In this document: positions 17,945 through 26,596 of the stretch, one piece after another
Position numbering within the stretch: position 1 is the stretch's first letter
Layout of the letters: each line of letters starts with the position of its first letter
DNA from: an uncultured bacterium
GTDB lineage: Bacteria > Bacteroidota > Bacteroidia > Bacteroidales > Muribaculaceae
DNA: 64,000 nucleotides
NCBI GenBank assembly: GCA_905214715.1
Contig: CAJMMT010000006.1
Coordinates: 1-64,000, forward strand
Reading direction: 5' to 3'
Translations under genes and position numbers: made by a program
Notes under the pieces: model-generated
Told to the model about the DNA's origin: nothing
Databases searched by the model: none
Seen by the model: only the letters and a program-made list of their open reading frames with translations

Positions 17945-20077
17945 ATGGCAAAGAAGAAACTGGCAATCTTGCGCAACGATCCCTGGCTTGAACCTTACGC
18001 CGGGGCCATAGAGGGGCGTCATGAAGATGTGATACGCAAATATAATGAGCTGACAACCGATACAGACGGTTCTCTGGTAGAATTCGCCAACGCATACAGA
18101 TATTTCGGGTTACACCATCTGGATAACGGAAACTGGGTATTCCGCGAGTTTGCTCCAAACGCCACCGGAATATGGCTTATAGGAACATTCTCAAATTGGG
18201 AAAAGGATGACCGTTACAAACTTAAACAGATAGGGGGAGGAGTATGGGAAATAAGCCTCGGAGCGAATCTTCTTTCAGACGGGGACCTCTACAAGATGTT
18301 CGTCACCTGGGATGGCGGCGAAGGAGAACGCATACCGGCCTACGCCACAAGAGTGATACAGGACCCGGACACCAAGATATTTTCGGCTCAGGTATATGCC
18401 CCTAAAAAAGCATATCAATTCAAAGTAAAAAAGTTCACTCCCGATGTGAAGCCATTGCTGATATATGAATGCCATATAGGCATGGCGCAGAACGAGGAGA
18501 AAGTGGGCAGCTACGAAGAATTCCGCACAAAGACTCTGCCCCGTATAGCGGACGACGGCTATAACGCTATCCAGATAATGGCCATACAGGAACATCCCTA
18601 CTACGGATCTTTCGGCTACCACGTTTCGAGCTTCTATGCCGCATCTTCGCGCTTCGGCACACCCGATGACCTGAAACGCCTCATAGACGATGCCCACGAA
18701 CGAGGTATAGCCGTAATAATGGACATAGTACATTCACATGCCGTAAAGAACGAAGTAGAAGGACTTGGCAGGCTCGACGGCAGCTACGACCTTTATTTCC
18801 ACGGCAACGGCAGACGCGAACACCCGGCATGGGACTCACTTCTGTTCGACTATGGCAAAAACAGCGTTATGCATTTCCTTCTGTCCAATTGCAAATACTG
18901 GATGGAGGAATACAAATTCGACGGCTTCCGCTTCGACGGTGTAACTTCAATGCTCTATTACAACCATGGCCTTGGCAAAGCGTTCAGCAATTATGGCGAC
19001 TACTATGACGGCAATGAAGACCCCGATGCCATGACTTATCTGACACTGGCCAATCTCCTTATTCACGAAGTAAACCCCAACGCTATAACCATAGCCGAAG
19101 AAATGAGCGGTATGCCAGGACTTGCGGTACCGTTCCGCGACGGAGGGATGGGCTTCGACTACCGTATGGCGATGGGTATTCCGGATTACTGGATAAAGAT
19201 GATAAAGGAGAAGAAAGATGAGGACTGGCACCCCACCAACATCTTCTGGGAACTTACCAACCGTCGCTCGGACGAAAAGACAATATCATACTGCGAAAGC
19301 CATGACCAGGCTCTGGTAGGCGACAAGACCATCATATTCCGGCTCATAGACAAAGAGATGTATTGGCACATGATGGTTAACGACGACAACTTCACCGTAG
19401 AACGCGGCATGGCTCTGCACAAGATGATACGTCTTGTAACGCTTGCCTCCATCAACGGCGGATACCTCAACTTCATGGGTAACGAATGGGGACATCCGGA
19501 ATGGATAGACTTCCCGAGGGAAGGTAACGGATGGAGTTACAAGTACGCACGCCGCCAATGGGATCTTGTAGACCGAGAAGACCTGAAATACAAGTTCCTG
19601 AACAAGTTTGACAACGACATGATCAGGACGGTCTCGAACGAATACAACTTCCAGTCGGAACCGGTAGATAAACTCTGGGAAAAGGATGACGACCAGGTGC
19701 TTGCATTCCGTCGCGGCAATCTGATATTCATTTTCAACTGGAATCCGGTCAAGTCGTTCACAGACTATGGCTTCCTTGCCCCTGCCGGAGAATATGAAGT
19801 GGTACTCGACTCAGACTCACCCGCTTTCGGCGGCCACGGGTTGATAGATGACAACGTGCATCACTTCACACTTCCCGACCCCCTATATTCACCTTCGGGC
19901 AAAGGATGGCTCAAGCTCTATATTCCGGCCCGCACCGCCCAGGTGCTCCGGCTGGTAAAACAAAAACGCGCAACCCCAAAGAGTGCCGCGGGCAGCAGAT
20001 CTACCGGAAAGAGCAGAGCCAAGACCGCGACAGCGAAAAAAAGCACATCCACCGCTAAGAAAACCAAAACCAAATAA
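17945..20077 (+). CDS. glgB: 1,4-alpha-glucan branching enzyme (eukaryote-like GH13)
   Basis: Introduces alpha-1,6 branches into glycogen. The 710-residue product has an N-terminal CBM48-type domain (about 60-150), the GH13 catalytic barrel and a C-terminal beta domain. Catalytic residues are recognisable: nucleophile Asp331 in DGFRFDGVTSM, acid/base Glu385 in ITIAEEMSG, and the HD pair 453-454 in ESHDQALVGDK. The short N-terminus and these motifs are of the eukaryotic GBE type, as usual in Bacteroidales. An extra tail of about 35 residues after the normal end (LRLVKQKR) is almost only Lys, Ala, Ser and Thr, like histone H1 tails. A hairpin at 20094-20123 follows. Confidence 0.93.
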   Translation: MAKKKLAILRNDPWLEPYAGAIEGRHEDVIRKYNELTTDTDGSLVEFANAYRYFGLHHLDNGNWVFREFAPNATGIWLIGTFSNWEKDDRYKLKQIGGGVWEISLGANLLSDGDLYKMFVTWDGGEGERIPAYATRVIQDPDTKIFSAQVYAPKKAYQFKVKKFTPDVKPLLIYECHIGMAQNEEKVGSYEEFRTKTLPRIADDGYNAIQIMAIQEHPYYGSFGYHVSSFYAASSRFGTPDDLKRLIDDAHERGIAVIMDIVHSHAVKNEVEGLGRLDGSYDLYFHGNGRREHPAWDSLLFDYGKNSVMHFLLSNCKYWMEEYKFDGFRFDGVTSMLYYNHGLGKAFSNYGDYYDGNEDPDAMTYLTLANLLIHEVNPNAITIAEEMSGMPGLAVPFRDGGMGFDYRMAMGIPDYWIKMIKEKKDEDWHPTNIFWELTNRRSDEKTISYCESHDQALVGDKTIIFRLIDKEMYWHMMVNDDNFTVERGMALHKMIRLVTLASINGGYLNFMGNEWGHPEWIDFPREGNGWSYKYARRQWDLVDREDLKYKFLNKFDNDMIRTVSNEYNFQSEPVDKLWEKDDDQVLAFRRGNLIFIFNWNPVKSFTDYGFLAPAGEYEVVLDSDSPAFGGHGLIDDNVHHFTLPDPLYSPSGKGWLKLYIPARTAQVLRLVKQKRATPKSAAGSRSTGKSRAKTATAKKSTSTAKKTKTK

Positions 20078-20093
20078 GATCTGATTGTGAACA

Positions 20094-20123
20094 GGGAGAG
20101 AAGCGATATATCGCATCTCTCCC
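20094..20123 (+). terminator. Hairpin terminator after glgB
   Basis: GGGAGAGA (20094-20101) pairs with TCTCTCCC (20116-20123), with an inner 4-5 bp stem after one mismatch, followed by CTTTATA. It separates glgB from cmk. Confidence 0.6.
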
Positions 20124-20153
20124 CTTTATACGCCTAAACCCGCATAACATAAA

Positions 20154-20867
20154 ATGAAGATAGTTATTGCCATAGACGGCTATTCGTCGTCAGGAAAATC
20201 CACGATGGCCCGTCAGCTTGCCTCGCGCATAGGGTATGTATATGTAGACTCGGGAGCAATGTACCGTGCGGTTACGCTCTATGCCATACGCCAGGGATTC
20301 GCATCTGCAGAAAAGGGGGTTGACGCCAAAACTCTTTCAGCACACCTGTCTGACATAAGGATATCGTTTGCAGTGCAAGCGGACGGCAGCCAACACACCA
20401 TCCTTAACGGAGAGGATGTAGAACGCGAGATACGCGGCATGGAGGTCAGCAACCTCGTAAGCCCGGTAGCGGTGATACCGGAGGTTCGCCACCGTCTGGT
20501 GGCTCTACAGCAGGAATATGGCCGCGACAAGGGAATAGTGATGGATGGTCGCGACATAGGCACCACCGTTTTCCCCGACGCGGAGATGAAAGTATTCGTG
20601 GATGCATCTCCCGAAGTGAGAGCCAGACGACGCCAACTTGAACTGCATCAGAAAGGTGTAGAGGTCAGCTACGATGAAATCCTGGCCAACGTTACTGAAC
20701 GCGACCGCATAGACACCACACGCAAGGAATCGCCGCTACGTAAAGCTGATGATGCCTTTGTATTGTGCAACGACAATATGACCCTCGACGAGCAACTGCA
20801 AGTTCTGGTAGACCGCTTCGAGAGAACCGTCGCCGAAAAGATAGATGAGAATAACTTCATAGACTGA
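20154..20867 (+). CDS. cmk: Cytidylate kinase
   Basis: Phosphorylates CMP and dCMP with ATP in pyrimidine nucleotide metabolism. The 237-residue product has the P-loop GYSSSGKST (9-17), the CMP-binding DSGAMYRAVT, the DGRDIGTTVFPDA motif and the lid region RARRRQLELHQKG. Its length is normal for the bacterial enzyme. The stop codon is directly followed by the ispH start (20868), so the pair is translationally coupled; cmk and ispH being neighbours is common in this phylum. Confidence 0.95.
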   Translation: MKIVIAIDGYSSSGKSTMARQLASRIGYVYVDSGAMYRAVTLYAIRQGFASAEKGVDAKTLSAHLSDIRISFAVQADGSQHTILNGEDVEREIRGMEVSNLVSPVAVIPEVRHRLVALQQEYGRDKGIVMDGRDIGTTVFPDAEMKVFVDASPEVRARRRQLELHQKGVEVSYDEILANVTERDRIDTTRKESPLRKADDAFVLCNDNMTLDEQLQVLVDRFERTVAEKIDENNFID

Positions 20868-21767
20868 ATGAAAGTAGAAATAGATACCGGTTCAGGATTC
20901 TGCTTCGGTGTGGTAACAGCCATAACAAAGGCCGAGGAGGAACTTGGCAAATCCGGTTCACTGCATTGTCTTGGAGACATAGTCCATAATGCCCGCGAGG
21001 TAGAGAGACTGGAAAAGAAAGGCCTCGACACCATAACTCACGCTGAACTGGCAGAGCTGAGGGACTCAACCGTGCTCCTTCGTGCTCATGGTGAACCGCC
21101 GGCTACCTACGACATAGCCGGAAGGAACAACATCAAGATTATAGACGCTACCTGCCCGGTGGTACTCCAGCTGCAACGCCGTATAAAGAAGGCTTACGAC
21201 GACACACGCTCACTGCCCGACCCGCCGCTGATACTTATCTACGGCAAGCTCGGCCACGCCGAAGTAAACGGCCTCGTAGGCCAGACCGAGGGAACGGCAA
21301 CTGTAGTGCAGGGCATACCAGATCTCGAAGAAATAGATCTGGACCGCGATATACTGCTATACTCCCAGACCACCAAATCCCTTCAGGGATTCCGCGACAT
21401 GGTGGCTGAAATCAAACGGCGCAAGAAAAAAGGAACTTTCCAGTATTTCGACACCATCTGCCGACAGGTAGCCAACAGGCTTGGCCAGATACAGGATTTC
21501 GCGGCCAACCATGATGTTGTGCTATTCGTAGCCGGAGCCAAGTCGAGCAACGGCAAGGTGCTTTTTTCAGCCTGTCTGGACGTAAACAGCAACACACATC
21601 TCCTTACCGACGAAACCGGACTGAAAGAGGAATGGTTCGTGGGAGCCGAGACAGTGGGTATATGTGGCGCCACATCCACCCCGAGCTGGCTCATGAAGCA
21701 GGTGGCAGAGGCCGTGGAGAGGCTCGCTACAGACGGAGAAACGCATCATGATACATCACGGCAATAA
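20868..21767 (+). CDS. ispH: 4-hydroxy-3-methylbut-2-enyl diphosphate reductase
   Basis: Iron-sulfur enzyme making IPP and DMAPP in the last step of the MEP isoprenoid pathway. The 299-residue protein has the three cluster cysteines: Cys12 (GFCFGV), Cys96 (DATCPVV) and Cys198 (DTICRQVANR), plus His74 (RAHGEPP) and the C-terminal GATSTPSWL motif. It begins immediately after the cmk stop and ends 11 nt before tadA, so cmk-ispH-tadA look like one transcript. Confidence 0.95.
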   Translation: MKVEIDTGSGFCFGVVTAITKAEEELGKSGSLHCLGDIVHNAREVERLEKKGLDTITHAELAELRDSTVLLRAHGEPPATYDIAGRNNIKIIDATCPVVLQLQRRIKKAYDDTRSLPDPPLILIYGKLGHAEVNGLVGQTEGTATVVQGIPDLEEIDLDRDILLYSQTTKSLQGFRDMVAEIKRRKKKGTFQYFDTICRQVANRLGQIQDFAANHDVVLFVAGAKSSNGKVLFSACLDVNSNTHLLTDETGLKEEWFVGAETVGICGATSTPSWLMKQVAEAVERLATDGETHHDTSRQ

Positions 21768-21778
21768 CCTGAAACACC

Positions 21779-22231
21779 ATGTTGGAAAAGGAAGACGAGA
21801 AATTCATGTCGGCGGCCATTGCCGAGGCTATGATAGCCGCTGAAGAAGGAGAGATACCGGTAGGCGCTGTCGTAGTATGCAATGGCCGCATAATAGCGCG
21901 TGCCCATAACCAGACCGAACGGCTGCACGACGCTACGGCCCACGCCGAGATGATAGCCCTTACTTCGGCTCAAAACTACTTCGGCGGAAGGGCGTTGCCT
22001 GAATGCATTCTCTACGTCACACTTGAGCCATGTCCGATGTGCGCAGGAGCAATAGGATGGACACGCCCCGGAAGAATAGTATGGGGCGCAGACGATCCCA
22101 AACGTGGATTCGACTCCTACTGCAGACCGGAAAAAACACCGCTTCATCCCAAAACCATAATTACCAAAGGGGTAATGGCAGAAGAATGCGCCGAACTGAT
22201 GAAGCAGTTTTTTCGTCTGCGCCGCAGATAG
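21779..22231 (+). CDS. tadA: tRNA-specific adenosine deaminase
   Basis: Deaminates A34 of tRNA-Arg(ACG) to inosine. The 150-residue protein carries the zinc site of the cytidine/deoxycytidylate deaminase fold: His55-Ala-Glu57 (TAHAEMIAL) and Cys85/Cys88 in PCPMCAGA. The Glu57 proton shuttle is intact. It is third in a run with cmk and ispH. A guanine deaminase would look similar, but the length, the ERLHDATAHAEM segment and the C-terminus fit TadA. Confidence 0.92.
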   Translation: MLEKEDEKFMSAAIAEAMIAAEEGEIPVGAVVVCNGRIIARAHNQTERLHDATAHAEMIALTSAQNYFGGRALPECILYVTLEPCPMCAGAIGWTRPGRIVWGADDPKRGFDSYCRPEKTPLHPKTIITKGVMAEECAELMKQFFRLRRR

Positions 22232-22329
22232 CATAAAATATAAAACAGTCAATATCAAACATATAACAAATTACAACATCAAGACCTGGACGAAAACTTA
22301 ACAAATATTTCAAATTTGTTACAAAAATA

Positions 22330-22360
22330 TTTGAGAAAGAGAATAAATTTTTTACCTTTG
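22330..22360 (+). promoter_or_regulatory. Consensus promoter of the ADP-ribosylglycohydrolase gene
   Basis: TTTG at 22330-22333 and TACCTTTG at 22353-22360, 19 nt apart. The promoter lies within the open frame that extends upstream of 22442, which shows that translation starts at 22442 and not further upstream. Confidence 0.7.
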
Positions 22361-22441
22361 CATATAGGAAAGGGAGAACCGGAAAGGGCTACGAAACACT
22401 TCTCAACAAAATTTATCTTCTTTCAAATTTCATCTTTCCGA

Positions 22442-23383
22442 ATGGTCAAACGACAAAAACTAAAAGGAGCACTACTCGGCTATGCGATAGGCGACACCTT
22501 AGGCAAAGGCACCGAATTCATGGAGGTGCCGGAAATAAGGCGCCGATATCCTTCAGGGCTTCGTAGATACTCTGATATTTTTCAGGATGCCCACCGCTCG
22601 CAATGGGAACCGGGAGAATGGACCAACGACACCGAGACAATGCTCAACATGGCCAAGGCGATCATATCGGACAACGGAGCGTTGCTTGTGCGTCATCAGG
22701 CAAAAGTATTGCATGAATGGTATCAGGGAAACCCGGTAGATGTAGAGGCCAACGTCCGTTGGGTACTCAGCCATCCCGGATACTTGGAACATCCGCTTGA
22801 AACATGCGCCCGGGTATGGGATGAAATGGAACACCAGGACCCAAGCAACGAGGCTTTAGGCCGTAGCATTCTTGCGGCACTCGCACCCGGGAATCCGGAA
22901 ACCAATGCCCGCACAACCTGCCTGCTTACCAATTCCGATACCCGTTGTGAAGGCACAGCCGCCATACTGGGACGCATAGCCCACGATCTGCTTCATCATG
23001 ACAAGATGACGCCCCGCACCAACATCATGGAAATAGCAGTTAAGATAGATGCCCGCATAATACCGTATCTAAAGGCTGCCTTCTCAGGCAAGTTAAGTGA
23101 CTTTGAACTTGACGATCCATGTACGCTCAGCGACACACGCAAGGCAGCCGGGTCAGCTCTGTGGGCATTGTATCACTGCAAAGATGCAGCCGACGCACTA
23201 TACAAGCTGGTAGACGCCGGGGGCGACAGCGACACCAATGCCGCGCTTGGAGTATTGCTTGTGTCATTAAGAGACGGTGGCGACCTGAATATGGAGGAGC
23301 ACCTTATGACAGAACTGACAGGATATGATGAGATTCATCACGTCGCCGACGCCCTTGCCGACGCCTGGGGCTTCGAAAGGTAA
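22442..23383 (+). CDS. ADP-ribosylglycohydrolase family protein
   Basis: 313-residue member of the ADP-ribosyl-glycohydrolase (ARH/DraG) family, which removes ADP-ribose from proteins or small molecules. Family features: GALLGYAIGDTLGKGTEF at the N-terminus, the metal-binding TNDTETM (usually TDDT) and the second Asp motif GGDSDTNAALG near residue 260. The ATG at 22442 is chosen because a consensus promoter ends at 22360. It is followed 43 nt later by menA. The target (protein Arg/Ser ADP-ribose or a nucleotide derivative) cannot be told from sequence. Confidence 0.85.
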   Translation: MVKRQKLKGALLGYAIGDTLGKGTEFMEVPEIRRRYPSGLRRYSDIFQDAHRSQWEPGEWTNDTETMLNMAKAIISDNGALLVRHQAKVLHEWYQGNPVDVEANVRWVLSHPGYLEHPLETCARVWDEMEHQDPSNEALGRSILAALAPGNPETNARTTCLLTNSDTRCEGTAAILGRIAHDLLHHDKMTPRTNIMEIAVKIDARIIPYLKAAFSGKLSDFELDDPCTLSDTRKAAGSALWALYHCKDAADALYKLVDAGGDSDTNAALGVLLVSLRDGGDLNMEEHLMTELTGYDEIHHVADALADAWGFER

Positions 23384-23426
23384 CACTCCCGATATTCCGG
23401 AATAGAAGAATTCCGGATTAAAGAAT

Positions 23427-24335
23427 ATGAACAACAAATGGATAGAGGCAATGCGCCTGCGCACATTGCCTGTGAGTATAGCCGGGGTCTTAGGAGGGAC
23501 ATGCATAGCCATAGCTTATGATTGCTTCAGTTGGCTTCCAGCTCTTATATGCCTTTTTTTCGCGCTTGGAGCGCAGATAGTATCCAATTTCGCAAACGAA
23601 TATTTCGATTACAAAAACGGACTTGACAAACCGGGGCGCGCCGGATTCCGCCGAGGAGTAGCCGAAGGAGACATAACGCCACAGGCCATGAAACGCGCTA
23701 CGGTAGCGTTGCTGGGAGTCATCGCGTTGCTGGGCCTTTCTCTTACAATCTGGGGAGGTCCCTGGCTTATTATCGCCGGAATCGTAATTCTTTTCGGGGC
23801 CATAGCATACAGCGGCGGCCCCTGGCCCCTGTCTCACCACGGAATGGGAGATGTGGCCGTCATATTCTTTTATGGACTTGTACCGGTGTTTTTCACAGCC
23901 GTGCTTCAAGCCAACGCACAGGACACAGTCTGGACATCCTGCAACGACCAATTCAGACTCCCGCTATGGAGCGCCGCGCTAAACATGGGACTGGCCGTCG
24001 GGCTTATGGGAGCGAACGTCTTGATTGTAAATAATTATCGTGATGCCGATGAAGACAAAGCGGTAAACAAACACACCACAGTAGTGATACTCGGCCGCAG
24101 AGTTATGCGTACGGTATATCTCGTAGACTGGATAGCAGCCGACCTGTTGATAAGTCAAATAGTTTGGCACAACGCGGGGTTGACATTCTGGTCCGGAATA
24201 ATTATTTTTGCACTCCTACAGATAAAGCTATGGCATCGGCTTGGCCATCTTGAAGGAACCGCGCTCAACGGCCTTCTGCGCTCAACGGCCTTGCTGACGC
24301 TCGGAGTGATACTCTGGACCCTTTTCACAACATAA
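23427..24335 (+). CDS. menA: 1,4-dihydroxy-2-naphthoate polyprenyltransferase
   Basis: Inner-membrane prenyltransferase that attaches the polyprenyl chain to DHNA in menaquinone synthesis. The 302-residue protein has about eight hydrophobic segments and the two aspartate motifs of the UbiA family: NEYFDYKNGLDKP near residue 65 and NNYRDADEDKAVNKHT near 200. RLRTLPVSIAGVLGG at the N-terminus is typical of MenA. It is 13 nt upstream of dnaB. Menaquinone agrees with an anaerobic Bacteroidales respiratory chain. Confidence 0.93.
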   Translation: MNNKWIEAMRLRTLPVSIAGVLGGTCIAIAYDCFSWLPALICLFFALGAQIVSNFANEYFDYKNGLDKPGRAGFRRGVAEGDITPQAMKRATVALLGVIALLGLSLTIWGGPWLIIAGIVILFGAIAYSGGPWPLSHHGMGDVAVIFFYGLVPVFFTAVLQANAQDTVWTSCNDQFRLPLWSAALNMGLAVGLMGANVLIVNNYRDADEDKAVNKHTTVVILGRRVMRTVYLVDWIAADLLISQIVWHNAGLTFWSGIIIFALLQIKLWHRLGHLEGTALNGLLRSTALLTLGVILWTLFTT

Positions 24336-24348
24336 CCCCCATATACCC

Positions 24349-25962
24349 ATGCCGACAAACCAGCAAGACAACGGCTACAACAATAACAACAGATACAACA
24401 AAGGAAACCAGTCAAGACCCGGCACTGAAGTAGCAGGGAAATTGCCTCCGCGCGACATCGAGCTCGAAGAGGCCGTTCTCGGCGCACTGATGCTTGAGAA
24501 AGACGCATACATGAACGTATGCGACATACTTGTACCTGAAAGCTTCTACGACCCCAAGAACCAAAAAATATACCAGGCCATTTCAACCCTCGGACTTAAC
24601 CAACGCCCGATAGATATGCTGACCGTAACAGAACAGCTGAGGGTAGACGGCAATCTCGAGGAGGTCGGCGGAGCCGTGCATATAACAGAGTTGACGGGAC
24701 GGGTATATTCAGCCGCCAATGTAGAGTATCACGCCAAAATAATAGCGCAGAAATATCTGGCACGCCGGCTTATAACCTTCGCTTCGCAAGTAGAAGGGAA
24801 GGCATTCGACGAGAGCAATGACGTAGACGACCTGCTCCAAGAGGCCGAGGGTCTGCTTTTCGACATATCGCAAACACAACTCAAGAGGGAGGTAACACAA
24901 GTAGATCCGGTGCTGAACGAAGCCATAGAACAGATACAGCTGGCAGCCAACTCAGACACCGGACTGTCGGGACTCAAAACCGGATTTACCGCCCTCGACA
25001 AAATAACCGCCGGTTGGCAGAATTCCGACCTTATAATCATAGCCGCGCGTCCGGCAATGGGCAAAACGGCGTTTATCCTCTCAATGGCCAAAAACATGGC
25101 CGTGGACTTCAACATACCTGTAGCCATATTCACCCTTGAGATGCCAAATGTACAGTTGGTAAAACGTATGTTGTCGAACGTAGCCGACCTTGAAGGCGAG
25201 AAAATAAAGACCGGGCGACTCACAACCGAGGAATGGGACCGTCTCAACGACCGACTGCGCACCATATTCTCCACTCCGCTATACCTTGACGAAACGCCGT
25301 CGCTGAGCATTACTGAGCTGCGCACAAAAGCCCGGAGGCTGGTGCGCGAGCGCGGTGTGAAAATGATAATGATAGACTATCTTCAGCTTATGACAGGCAG
25401 CGGCCAGAAATTCGGGTCGCGCGAACAGGAGGTATCCACCATCTCCCGCTCGCTGAAAGCCATGGCCAAGGAACTTAACATACCTGTGATAGCCCTGTCG
25501 CAGTTGAACCGAAGCACCGAGACACGCGAGGACAAACGCCCTGTATTGTCAGACTTACGCGAGTCCGGAGCCATAGAGCAGGATGCCGACATTGTATGCT
25601 TCATCCACCGTCCGGAATATTACAACAGATCGGGAGAAGACAGCAATGGAAACGACATCAGGGGTGTAGGTGAGATAATAATAGCCAAACACAGAAACGG
25701 TGCCGTAGGCGACGTGAAACTGCGGTTCGTGTCGAAATTCGCGCGGTTTGAAGATTGGGAAAGCGGCTACGAAACAGTACAGGAGAGCATAAAAAGCACA
25801 GGAATCAAGCTTGAATCACGCATGAACAACAACCATGGCGCAGATATCGGAGATTTCGGTGCGGCACCGGCATCTCCGGTAAATCCGGATTTCGGCAGCT
25901 CTCCTTTCGGAAGTTCTGCCCCCGACTTGATGCCGGGACCCGGAGAGGAAGTACCATTCTGA
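24349..25962 (+). CDS. dnaB: Replicative DNA helicase
   Basis: Hexameric 5'-3' helicase of the replication fork. The 537-residue protein starts with a low-complexity Asn/Gln-rich segment (1-28), then the DnaB N-terminal domain (PPRDIELEEAVLGALML, about 33-135), linker and RecA-like domain: Walker A ARPAMGKTA (233-241), Walker B IMIDYLQLM (near 343), RxSxxxRxDKRP-like SRSLKAMAKELNIPVIALSQL and ESGAIEQDADIVCFIHR. The C-terminal tail is Gly/Pro/Ser-rich and ends in an acidic EEVPF, reminiscent of SSB-type tips. Normal length for Bacteroidetes. Confidence 0.95.
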   Translation: MPTNQQDNGYNNNNRYNKGNQSRPGTEVAGKLPPRDIELEEAVLGALMLEKDAYMNVCDILVPESFYDPKNQKIYQAISTLGLNQRPIDMLTVTEQLRVDGNLEEVGGAVHITELTGRVYSAANVEYHAKIIAQKYLARRLITFASQVEGKAFDESNDVDDLLQEAEGLLFDISQTQLKREVTQVDPVLNEAIEQIQLAANSDTGLSGLKTGFTALDKITAGWQNSDLIIIAARPAMGKTAFILSMAKNMAVDFNIPVAIFTLEMPNVQLVKRMLSNVADLEGEKIKTGRLTTEEWDRLNDRLRTIFSTPLYLDETPSLSITELRTKARRLVRERGVKMIMIDYLQLMTGSGQKFGSREQEVSTISRSLKAMAKELNIPVIALSQLNRSTETREDKRPVLSDLRESGAIEQDADIVCFIHRPEYYNRSGEDSNGNDIRGVGEIIIAKHRNGAVGDVKLRFVSKFARFEDWESGYETVQESIKSTGIKLESRMNNNHGADIGDFGAAPASPVNPDFGSSPFGSSAPDLMPGPGEEVPF

Positions 25963-26052
25963 TGTTGCGGAACATTCATGCGGCCAATATGACGAAAGGC
26001 GCGGTCAAAAGGCGCGGTCATAATGGAATACAAGCAATAAGCAGCCGAAAGG

Positions 26053-26084
26053 TTTGGTAGTTTTATTGTTTTTTTATAATTTTG
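26053..26084 (+). promoter_or_regulatory. Consensus promoter of rpmH
   Basis: TTTG at 26053-26056 and TAATTTTG at 26077-26084 with exactly 20 nt between. The leader to the ATG at 26193 is about 100 nt. A 12-nt tandem duplication (AAAGGCGCGGTC) lies just upstream near 25995-26019. Confidence 0.7.
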
Positions 26085-26192
26085 CACTCCGAATGGCCCA
26101 TATGCCTAAGAAAAGAAGCCGGCATCTCCGGTATGCGGTGTGCAGAATAAAGGCCAATCACCACAACAGAAACAATTTAAGCTTAAATAGAA

Positions 26193-26348
26193 ATGAAAAG
26201 AACGTTCCAACCCTCCAACCGCCGTCGTGTTAACAAGCACGGCTTCCGCGAGAGAATGGCCACCAAAGACGGTCGCAAGGTACTGAGCCGTCGTCGCGCG
26301 AAAGGCCGCTACTCACTTACTGTTTCAGATTCAATCGCAAGCAAGTAA
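26193..26348 (+). CDS. rpmH: Ribosomal protein L34
   Basis: Small basic protein of the 50S subunit. The 51-residue product begins MKRTFQPSNRRRVNKHGFRE and contains the family signature of the L34 helix (RMATKDGRKVLSRRRAKGR). It extends a few residues beyond the E. coli length of 46. It is monocistronic, with a consensus promoter at 26053-26084 and a very strong hairpin terminator at 26395-26436. In many bacteria rpmH neighbours dnaA and rnpA; here it lies after dnaB. Confidence 0.96.
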   Translation: MKRTFQPSNRRRVNKHGFRERMATKDGRKVLSRRRAKGRYSLTVSDSIASK

Positions 26349-26394
26349 GTCAACCTATTCAGAACAACAGCGTCGCAAGACGCTCCACAATTTA

Positions 26395-26436
26395 CAGCGT
26401 CCCCGTTTCCTGTAAAATCAGGAAACGGGGACGCTG
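26395..26436 (+). terminator. Strong hairpin terminator after rpmH
   Basis: Perfect 18-bp stem (CAGCGTCCCCGTTTCCTG at 26395-26412 with 26419-26436), 6-nt loop, followed by TTTAATA. Confidence 0.85.
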
Positions 26437-26596
26437 TTTAATATCAGAGCAATGAAACTATATACCAATCGGCTTCCGGAATCAAAAGCACATGCATAGC
26501 GGGAATAAAACAATGCTTACCGCCCAACAATCAATAAAAATCCGGATTTAAACGGTAAGGGATATGGATTAGGGCTGTTTTCACGTTTATGAAAAT

